Source: an uncultured delta proteobacterium (lineage in GTDB: Bacteria; Myxococcota_A; Polyangia; Polyangiales; Ga0077539). Taken from it: 8,458 bases of DNA. Every line of letters starts with the position of its first letter. Position 1 is the stretch's first letter. Where the stretch lies: the NCBI GenBank assembly GCA_903860995.1, contig CAIOSS010001344.1, positions 1-8,458 of the forward strand, given 5' to 3'. Shown here piece by piece: positions 1-7,000 of the stretch. The position numbers and the translations under genes are program-made. The notes under the pieces are model-generated. The model worked only from the letters and a program-made list of their open reading frames with translations, ran no database searches and had not been told where the DNA came from.

Positions 1-1
1 C

Positions 2-838
2 ATCCCCGCGCCCATCGAGTCGGGCACCGTCGAGTCCCTCCTCCGCGTCGCGTCCGGGCGCGGCCACCGGCAGGTGTGCGCCTGCGTGATCCTGAAGGTC
101 ATGCACATCATCCACCATCTGCAGGGGCGCGAACTGCTCTTCTCCCTGCCCCTCTCCGACGCGCAGGTGTTCCAGCTCGTGGAGGCGAAGATCTTCCGGG
201 TGATGGGCGAGATGCTCTCGTCGGGCCTTCCCATCGTGCAGTTCAAGGGCGGCCGCAAGACGCGCGACTCGCTCTACACGAAGCTCCTGTCCAAGAGCGA
301 GACCATCGCCGCGCAGATCTACGACAAGCTGCGCTTCCGCATCGTGACCCGCGGCCCCGACGACGTGCTGCCGGTGCTCAACTACCTCTCCCGGCGGCTG
401 TTTCCCTTCAACTACGTCCTTCCCAACGAGAGCAAGAACACCCTCGTCAACCCGCGCGAACTCGTCGCGAAGCACCCGAGCCTCGGAGCCCTCTTCGACC
501 ACCCCGACTCGCACATCCGCAGAGACGCGGTGGCCCAGCTCGTTGACAACCGCTTCAGCGCCCCGAGCTACCGCGTGATCCATTTCGTGGTCGACCTCCC
601 TGTGCGCCTCCCGCGCGAGGTGCTCGACCGCGCGCCGGAGAACGTGCGCTCCCTCGGGCCGGTGGTCTTCGTGCTCACGGAGTTCCAGATCGTCGACCAC
701 GTGACCGACAGCATGAACGACACGGGCGCCGCGTCGCACCACGAGTACAAGGAGCGCCAGCGAGAGGCCGTCCGCGAGCGCCTCCGGCTCGCACGTCCGC
801 GCGGCAGCCGCTACACCCGCCCGCCGCCCCGGCGCTGA
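2..838 (+). CDS. RelA/SpoT-like nucleotidyltransferase-fold protein (TIGR04552-like), 5' truncated
   Basis: The frame is open from the window edge, so the start lies upstream; 278 residues are visible. GTG at 74 is in frame, but conserved-looking sequence precedes it, so it is probably internal. From memory the protein matches the deltaproteobacterial family TIGR04552 (not checked). Motifs follow the (p)ppGpp synthetase order: GGRKTRDSLYTKLL (about 248-286), QIYDKLRFRIV with Asp at 323, SYRVIH with Tyr at 569 and His at 581, EFQI with Glu at 680, then ASHHEYK (731-751). These line up with RelA/SpoT GRPKxxYSIYKKM, QIFDLIAIR, NGYQSIH, EIQIRT and AAHWAYK. The Asp and Glu correspond to the two acidic catalytic residues (D264 and E323 in Rel of Streptococcus). 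A stretch of about 40 residues separates the SKNTLVN segment from SYRVIH, and the canonical Asn-Gly before Tyr is Pro-Ser. The tail is Arg/Pro-rich. The fold assignment is inferred from motifs; nucleotide product and activity are unknown. No HD hydrolase domain is visible in this part. Confidence 0.8.
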   Translation: MPAPIESGTVESLLRVASGRGHRQVCACVILKVMHIIHHLQGRELLFSLPLSDAQVFQLVEAKIFRVMGEMLSSGLPIVQFKGGRKTRDSLYTKLLSKSETIAAQIYDKLRFRIVTRGPDDVLPVLNYLSRRLFPFNYVLPNESKNTLVNPRELVAKHPSLGALFDHPDSHIRRDAVAQLVDNRFSAPSYRVIHFVVDLPVRLPREVLDRAPENVRSLGPVVFVLTEFQIVDHVTDSMNDTGAASHHEYKERQREAVRERLRLARPRGSRYTRPPPRR

Positions 839-849
839 ACCCCGGCCGC

Positions 850-2415
850 TCAGGGCGTCTCGGCGAACTCCACGTCCACCGCCCGCGCGCCCGCGCGGCG
901 CACGAACACCCGCCCCCGCTCGTCCTGGCACACGTCGCCGTCCGCGGTCACCCGGCTGCACGCCGTGAAGCGCCCGGCGGTCGCCCGCAGAGGCGTCACC
1001 ACGCAGTCGCGCGCCCCGCACGCGCTCGCGCCGAAGCGAATGTCCGCGGCGATCCACATCCAGTTCGCACTCCCGATCGTCGGGTTGTCCCGGCAGCTCA
1101 TGGCCACGACGCCGTCGTCGACGCTGCCTACCGCCGCGCGCGTGAGGCCGCCGCAGCTCACCGCCAGCACAGGGTGCACGACATCGTCGGTGGGGTCGCT
1201 CCCGTCGCAGAGGCCGTGGTCGCGATAGAAGTTCACTCCCACGCGAAACGTCACGTCGTCGGGCGGATCATCGACCGCCGCGTTCTCGGAGAAGCAGAAG
1301 CGGGGGTCGCGCCCGTCGGTGACCGCCGGATCGCAGACGAGGTTGTCGACGTCGAGGCGAGGGTTCCAGCACCGGCCAGCGGCGCGCCACATCTCGCCGT
1401 GCGGCGGCGGTGAACCCTCGCAGAGCTCGCTCGTCGCCGACGGGGCGAAGCGGGTGTCGCGCTCGTCCGCGCTCCACCGAACGGTGCCGCCGGGCGAGCG
1501 CCCCGTCTGGAAGTAGCAGTCCTCGGACGTAAACCACCTCGACGACTGCACCCGCCGCCGATCGATCAGCGCGAGGTGCAGGTCCATGTCGGCGCCGACC
1601 GAGTTGATGCCGCCCTTGCGGTCCCAGTCGAGCTCGACCCGCAGGCCGCGCCCCTGGGCGTACAGCGGGAAGGTGCACCGCCGCACGCCGCTCGGGCGGG
1701 TGGACTCCAGCGTCAGGGCATACCGCCCCGCCCTCGGGACCGTCACCCGCAGCGCCGCCCCGTCGCCCGACGGCGCAGGGCACGGCGTGACCCCCTCCGG
1801 GCACGCGAGCGTCCAGCGATACGCCGTCGCCGCGGGATCGATCGTGCGACCGTCGTAGCCGAACTCGATCAGTGGCACGGCCCCGGCGCTCGCCGGGCAG
1901 GCGATCGCGGTGTCGCAGCCCGCGAGGCCCTCGTCCGTCGCTCCGTCGCAGTCGTCGTCGCGCTGGTTGCACGTCTCCTCGACCGGGGTCGTGGCGCCGC
2001 GGCACTCGTTGCCGATCCACGCCGCGAGCTCGGTGCACCGCGCCACGCCGTCGCCGCAGGCCCCCACGCCGCGCCGGTCGGCCGCGGCCGGGAAGCACGG
2101 CCGCATCTCGCCCGGCGTGCAACGGCACAGCTCGTCGACGAGGCCGTTGCAGTTGTCATCGATGCCGTTGCCCATCCCGCGCCCCCCGTCGACGTCCGCG
2201 CCGCAGCGCTCGACCGGGCCGCAGGGCGGCGCGCTGCACGGGTCGACCGGCATCACGTCGAAGCCGGTGACAATGTCCCGCGCCCCGCCGAGGTCGATCG
2301 CGGCGTCCGAGACCACGAGCGACCCGTCGATCGGGAGGCCCGACGGGCGCGCGGCGTCCGTGCAGGCGCCCAACGAGACCATCGCGAACAAGCCGCCGAC
2401 GAACGCGAGCCTCAC
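850..2415 (-). CDS. Secreted cysteine-rich lipoprotein with two MopE-type metal-binding motifs
   Basis: The product is 521 residues from a GTG start at 2415. That start directly precedes a lipoprotein signal: MRLAFVGGLFAMVSLGAC, lipobox LGAC with Cys18. A low-complexity Asp/Ala linker (19-58) follows. Residues 60-167 are cysteine-rich and carry two copies of the putative metal-binding motif known from MopE-like proteins: GIDDNCNGLVDE (84-95) and RDDDCDGATDE (152-162). They flank a PGExRPCF...GxCxDGxxxC segment common in myxobacterial secreted proteins. The C-terminal part (about 190-521) has a beta-rich region with AGRYALTLE, a DMDLHL motif (276-281) followed by W...EDCYF, then NPRLDVDN and FRVGVNFYRDHG, the order seen in uncharacterised myxobacterial DxDLHL lipoproteins. 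Location should be the outer membrane or cell surface; there is no Asp at +2 after the lipid Cys. Function is unknown; metal or calcium binding is an inference. Transcription is divergent from the barrel gene. The same frame stays open far upstream of 2415, but that part lies antisense to the barrel gene and carries no signal. Confidence 0.87.
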   Translation of the reverse strand: MRLAFVGGLFAMVSLGACTDAARPSGLPIDGSLVVSDAAIDLGGARDIVTGFDVMPVDPCSAPPCGPVERCGADVDGGRGMGNGIDDNCNGLVDELCRCTPGEMRPCFPAAADRRGVGACGDGVARCTELAAWIGNECRGATTPVEETCNQRDDDCDGATDEGLAGCDTAIACPASAGAVPLIEFGYDGRTIDPAATAYRWTLACPEGVTPCPAPSGDGAALRVTVPRAGRYALTLESTRPSGVRRCTFPLYAQGRGLRVELDWDRKGGINSVGADMDLHLALIDRRRVQSSRWFTSEDCYFQTGRSPGGTVRWSADERDTRFAPSATSELCEGSPPPHGEMWRAAGRCWNPRLDVDNLVCDPAVTDGRDPRFCFSENAAVDDPPDDVTFRVGVNFYRDHGLCDGSDPTDDVVHPVLAVSCGGLTRAAVGSVDDGVVAMSCRDNPTIGSANWMWIAADIRFGASACGARDCVVTPLRATAGRFTACSRVTADGDVCQDERGRVFVRRAGARAVDVEFAETP

Positions 2416-2421
2416 GGCCGG

Positions 2422-2451
2422 ACCATAGCGCGGCCGACGCGCTGGTGTCGC
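2422..2451 (-). promoter_or_regulatory. Candidate promoter for the lipoprotein gene, possibly leaderless
   Basis: On the minus strand, TATGGT (2427-2422) matches four of six positions of the -10 consensus, and GCGACA (2451-2446) matches four of six of the -35, with an 18-bp spacer. A start seven bases downstream of the -10 would fall on the G of the GTG codon at 2415, giving a leaderless transcript. No Shine-Dalgarno sequence precedes the GTG. The match is modest and GC-rich background makes chance hits likely. Confidence 0.3.
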
Positions 2452-2464
2452 ACGCAGCCGCGGC

Positions 2465-2494
2465 TTGTCATCGTCACGGCCGCGACGATAGCGT
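2465..2494 (+). promoter_or_regulatory. Candidate promoter for the outer-membrane barrel gene
   Basis: TTGTCA at 2465-2470 matches five of six positions of the -35 consensus. TAGCGT (2489-2494), 18 bp downstream, keeps the T, A and final T of the -10 consensus; GATAGC (2487-2492) is an overlapping alternative. Transcription would start near 2501, about 11 bases before the ATG at 2512. No Shine-Dalgarno motif is seen in the short leader. The whole divergent spacer is 96 bp, so both promoters must lie close together and could share an operator; I see no clear palindrome in it. Confidence 0.35.
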
Positions 2495-2511
2495 CCGTCG
2501 CCAACCGCTCC

Positions 2512-4053
2512 ATGCGCACCCGCCCCGCATCGCTCGCCGTCGCGCTCGCCCTTTCTGCTGCGGCGCCCGGCGTCAACGCCCAGCCCGCGCGACCGGCCGC
2601 CCCCGCCCCTGCCGAGGAGGGACCGCTGCTGCGGGTCGAGATCCCTGGTGAGGCGCAGCTCCGGTACTCGGGCCTGACGGACATCCCCCTCGCCACGACC
2701 CCGGGCCGCTTGGACCAGGCGCCCACACTCGGACAGAACCTGTTCTTCGAGTCCTGGCTGCGCCTTCGCCCGCGAGTCTCCATCGGCGATCGCTTCCGCG
2801 TGGTGTTCCAGGTCGACGTCGCCCGCGCGGTTGTCGCCGACAGCCCCGCGGTGGACGTCGGCCTCGCGCGCGAGCCCCGAGGCGACACCTTCCCCTACGG
2901 CGCCTTCGACGTCCGCCAGGGCTACGTCGAGTGGGAGTCCCCCGTTGGGGTGTTCCGCCTCGGGCAGCAGGGATTCACCTGGGGCCTCGGCGTCATCGCC
3001 AACGACGGCGACCGCGCCCCCGTGTTTGGCGACTACCGCTACGGCGACCTCGTCGAGCGCGTCGCCCTTGCCACCCGCCCCGGCGGGCGAGACTCCGACC
3101 TCACGGTGGCCCTCGCCGGAGACCTCGTCTACCGCGATCGCATCGCTTCGCTGGTCGATGGCGACCTCGCGGTGCAAGGCGTCGCCGCGGTCTACTATCA
3201 GGACCACTCCTGCCGAGCCGACTGCGACCGCCGCCGCGTCGGCGCGCTCGCCACCTACCGCGACGTCTCCTTCCGCGAGGGCGACCACCTGAGCGTCTTC
3301 GTCGGCGACCTCTTCGCCCACTGGGACTGGCCCACCCCCGACCGCGCCGGCAAGGTCTTCGCGGGCGCCGAGCTCGCGGTGATCGGCGGCTCCACGGACG
3401 CCGCGCGCACGACCTACGTCGACGCGCACGACGTGCTCCAGTTCGGCGGCGCGGCCCGCATCGGCATCGAGCGCCCCGGCCGCTACCGCTTCACGGTCGA
3501 GGGCGGCTACGCGTCGGGTGACCGCAACCCCGTCGACGCCACGCAGCGCCGCTTCACGCTCAACCCCAGCCACCGCGTCGGGCTCATCCTGTTCCCCGAG
3601 CTTGTCGCCTGGGAGACCGCCCGCTCCGCCGCCATCGCTGGCGACCCGGCCCTCGTCGCTCGCGGCGCCAATGGGCGACGCCTTCTCCCATCCAACGGCG
3701 GCGTCACCGGCGCCGCATACCTGTACCCCACCGCGGTGATCAACCTCGGGCGACGCTTCGACCTTCGCCTGGGCGCCGTGCTGGGCGTGGCCACCTCCGA
3801 CTGGGTCGACCCGACCTCCGTGCAGATCTACGGTACCGCCCGCAACTACCGCGGCGGCGACGCGTCGAAGCGGGACCTCGGCCTCGAGCTCGACCTCGGC
3901 GTCCACGGCCGCTTCCCTTTACCGGGTGGGGTAACCCTGACCGGCGGCGTGCAGGGCGGCGTGCTCTTCGCGGGTCGAGCCTTCGACGACGCGGCGGGGC
4001 GAGGGCTCGGACGCGTCGGCATGGCCACCGCGCGGCTCGGCATGGAGTTCTGA
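2512..4053 (+). CDS. Outer-membrane beta-barrel protein (alginate-export-like porin type)
   Basis: The product is 513 residues. The ATG at 2512 was chosen because it opens a signal peptide, MRTRPASLAVALALSAAAPGVNA, with a signal-peptidase I site VNA|Q at 23/24; the frame is open further upstream only because it runs antisense to the lipoprotein gene. A Pro/Ala linker (24-40) precedes repeated amphipathic beta-strand pairs such as LFFESWLRLRPRVSIGDRFRVVFQVD. Late landmarks are HWDWP, GYASGDRNP (332-340) and VGLILFPELV (356-365), a combination I associate with alginate-export-like and other proteobacterial barrel proteins. The chain ends in ATARLGMEF with a terminal Phe, the usual BAM recognition signature. 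A CxxxC pair (C234, C238) sits between strands in a likely surface loop. The substrate is unknown. The downstream hydrolase starts 33 bp after the stop, so the two are probably co-transcribed. Barrel identity is strong; transport specificity cannot be read from sequence. Confidence 0.88.
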   Translation: MRTRPASLAVALALSAAAPGVNAQPARPAAPAPAEEGPLLRVEIPGEAQLRYSGLTDIPLATTPGRLDQAPTLGQNLFFESWLRLRPRVSIGDRFRVVFQVDVARAVVADSPAVDVGLAREPRGDTFPYGAFDVRQGYVEWESPVGVFRLGQQGFTWGLGVIANDGDRAPVFGDYRYGDLVERVALATRPGGRDSDLTVALAGDLVYRDRIASLVDGDLAVQGVAAVYYQDHSCRADCDRRRVGALATYRDVSFREGDHLSVFVGDLFAHWDWPTPDRAGKVFAGAELAVIGGSTDAARTTYVDAHDVLQFGGAARIGIERPGRYRFTVEGGYASGDRNPVDATQRRFTLNPSHRVGLILFPELVAWETARSAAIAGDPALVARGANGRRLLPSNGGVTGAAYLYPTAVINLGRRFDLRLGAVLGVATSDWVDPTSVQIYGTARNYRGGDASKRDLGLELDLGVHGRFPLPGGVTLTGGVQGGVLFAGRAFDDAAGRGLGRVGMATARLGMEF

Positions 4054-4076
4054 TCGACGCACCCATCGGATAGACT
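4048..4076 (+). promoter_or_regulatory. Weak candidate promoter before the hydrolase gene
   Basis: TAGACT at 4071-4076 matches four of six positions of the -10 consensus, including T, A and the final T. TTCTGA at 4048-4053, which includes the barrel gene stop codon, is a poor -35 (three of six) at 17 bp. Transcription would begin near 4083, three or four bases before the ATG at 4087. The pentamer GATAG (4069-4073) also occurs before the barrel gene (2487-2491). Read-through from the barrel gene is an equally good explanation for expression. Confidence 0.25.
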
Positions 4077-4086
4077 CCGCGCCGCC

Positions 4087-7000
4087 ATGCGTGCGCGATG
4101 CCTCGTCGGTGCGATGTTCCTCCTCGGTGCCTGCGAGGGCGGCGCCCCCGTCGATCAGGCCCCTCACTCCGCAGCCTCGATCGACCCATCGCTCCGCGGA
4201 CCGATGGTGCGCTGGGACCTCGGCGCGCGCCCGCTCCCGGAAATCCCTCTCCCAAACGACGTCGCGACCTTCCCTGATCGCACGTCGCCGACGGGCGTAC
4301 GCCTCAACGCGAGCCTCGTCGCGCCGACCGCCTTCGAGTCGCGCATGCGCGAAGGCTTCGACAGCCTCGACGGGTGGGGGACCTTCCAACCGCTCACGGT
4401 GGCCTTTGACGACGAGATCGACCTCCCCAACCTCACGCGCCGGATGCGCGGGGACGACCACGACCTGCGAGACGACGCCGTCTACCTGATCAACCTCCGC
4501 ACCGGCGTGCCCGTGCCGCTCGACCTGGGCGACGGCAACTTCGTCTACACGGCGAAGAACCGCGACGGCTACTACCCCAACGACCCCCGAGGCGGTCAGA
4601 GCAACCTCCTCCTGGAGACCCTCAGCGAGGACGCCAACGGCAACGGCCTCGTCGACCCTGGCGAGGACACCAACTTCGACGGGGTCGTCAACCGCGCGGC
4701 CGTCTTCCCACGAGGCGCCAACCCCAACGACGGCCTCACGACCTTCTGGGAGCCCGACACCCGCACGCTCATCCTCCGCCCCATCGTCCCCATGGAGGAG
4801 CGCACCCGCTACGCCGTCGTGCTCACCAGCCGCCTCACGGGCCGCGGCGGCCGCGCCGTACGCTCGCCCTTCCCCTCCGTCGCGCACCCCACGCAAGCCG
4901 CCGACCTCGAGGGCCTCGACGCCACGCTCCGCGCCCTCCCGGACTACTACGGTCGCCTCGCGTACCGGCCCCGCGCGGGCGACCCCAGCGACGGCGCGCG
5001 CGTCACCTTCGCGTGGACCTTCATCACACAGACCACCACGAGCGACCTCCTCGCGGTGCGCGAGGGCATCTACGGCACCGGCCCCTTCGCGCAGCTCGCC
5101 GCCGTCCGGCCCGCCCTGCGTCTGCGCGAGCTCAACGTCGGCGCCGGGTGCACCGCCGACCAGCGCGACCGGCCGCTCGTGATCCGTGGGCCGGCGCTGG
5201 CCAACCTCGCGCGCAACCTCGCCGAGGCGGTCGGCGTGCGCGGAAACCAGCGCGACGCCCTGCTCCAGTCGTTCCGCTGGGTCGACTACATCGTCCTCGG
5301 CTCGTACCGCACGCCCTTCCTGATGGGCGATGCCCGCGACACCGACCCCCACGCCCGCTGGTCGATCAACGCCCGCACCGGCGCCGTCGACCACCTCGGC
5401 GCCGACACGGTGCAGTTCGGCATGGTCGTCCCGAAACCCCTGGCGGGCCGCCGCGCCCCCTTCCCCGTGGCCTTCTACGGTCACGGCTACACCGGCAACC
5501 TGCTCGACGCGCTCGGCCTCGGGCCGCTCTTCGCGGCGCAGGGCATCGCCACCGTCGGCATCAACGCGATGTCCCACGGATTCGCGGTCGACGAGGGCAC
5601 CCGCACGCTCATCGCCACGGTGCTTCGCGGCATCTGCAACGCCGGGGTCTCCGACGCGCTCGTCGAGGGCCGCGCGCGCGACCTCAACGGCGACGGCCTC
5701 GCGGACTCCGGCGGAGACTTCTGGACGGCGTACGTGTTCCACACCCGCGACGCCCTGCGGCAGTCGGTGCTCGACCACATGCAACTCATCCGCGCGATGA
5801 GGGGATTTGATGGCCGGGCGCAGTCGCTCGACGACCTCAACCACAACGGCCGCCTCGACGACCTCGCGGGCGACTTCAACGGCGATGGCGTGGTCGACGT
5901 CGGCGGCCCCGAGGCCCCCTTCTATGCCACCGGGGGATCGCTCGGCGGGATCCTGTCGATGACCCTCGGCGGCGCTGACGCGAGCGTCCGTGCGGCGGCG
6001 CCTATCTCCGGCGGCGGCGGCCTTACCGACGTCGGTATTCGTTCGACCCAGGGGGGCGTGAAGGAGGCCGTGATCCTCCGTGTCATGGGACCGCTGGTGG
6101 TGTCGCTGCCCGCGAGCTCGTACGCGCCCGACAGCGGCCGCACCCGCACCGCGTGCCGCGCCGACCAGTCCACGCTGCGCTTCATCGTCCCCGACGTGAA
6201 CAACACCGGCGAGCTGGAGTTCGCCTGCCTCGACCGGGCGGAGCTCGCGCCGGGCGACGACGTGGTGCTCACCAACGTCCGCAGCGGCACGTCGCGCTGC
6301 GCCCGCGCCGGGACCGACGGGCGCTTCCGCCTCGGGATGCCCTCCAACCTCGACGACCGACTGGAGCTGCGCATCCTTCGCGGCGAGGCCGTCACGGACT
6401 TCGGCTCCTGCGCGCTGCGCCCCGACGCCTCGGTGAAGCGCCTCATCAACCAGATGAGCGTTGTCGAGGGAGACTGCGACGTGCACTGCGGGCACATCCC
6501 TCCCACGCTCCAGCCCGACGCGCGACCGCGCCGTTGGGCCGCGCGGGGCGCGCCGCTTCAGAGCCCCGCCGAGGGTATGGGCATCCGCCGGCAGACCCCC
6601 GACATGCGCCGATTCCTCCTGCTGGCACAGGCGGCACTCGACGCCGGCGACCCCATCAGCTTCGCGCCGCTCTACTTCCTTCGCCGGCCAGCCGACCACG
6701 GCACCCACGGCCTCCTCGTGGTCAACACCGTCGGCGACCAGGCGGTGCCCTTGAACACCGGCAACGCCTTCGCGCGAGCGGCCGGCGCGATCCCGTTCAT
6801 GGCCCCGGCCACCACCGCACTTCACCCCGCGCTCGCCGACTACGCGGCGCCACAGGGCCTCTTCGACCGCTACGCGCGAACCCCCAACCGCGTGCTCATC
6901 GACCGCGGCGTCCTCGAGGGCCTCGCCACCCTCCAGCGCTTCCCGGTGCCCTCCCGGCCCGACGCGCTCTTCGACGTCGACGACCTCGACGAGGGCGCCC

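Noticed and set aside
76..546. Plus-strand open frame of 156 codons overlapping the RelA/SpoT-like gene
   Set aside because: Shadow frame rich in Arg/Pro/Ala; the overlapping frame contains the conserved motifs.
839..849. Possible terminator between the two convergent genes
   Set aside because: The GC-rich bases include a small CGGCCG palindrome but no stem of useful length and no T-run on either strand.
1576..2511. N-terminal extension of the barrel-protein frame
   Set aside because: It runs antisense to the lipoprotein gene and would place the signal peptide at 2512 inside the protein; the composition is Arg/Ala-rich with no domain.
2416..3906. N-terminal extension of the lipoprotein frame, making a 1018-codon reading frame
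   Set aside because: The extension is antisense to the barrel gene, has low-complexity composition, and would bury the signal peptide and lipobox that begin at the GTG at 2415.
3919..3934. Inverted repeat TTACC-N6-GGTAA in the barrel gene
   Set aside because: Short, inside coding sequence, encodes a plausible turn between strands (LPGGV), and has no T-tract, so neither a terminator nor an operator is supported.
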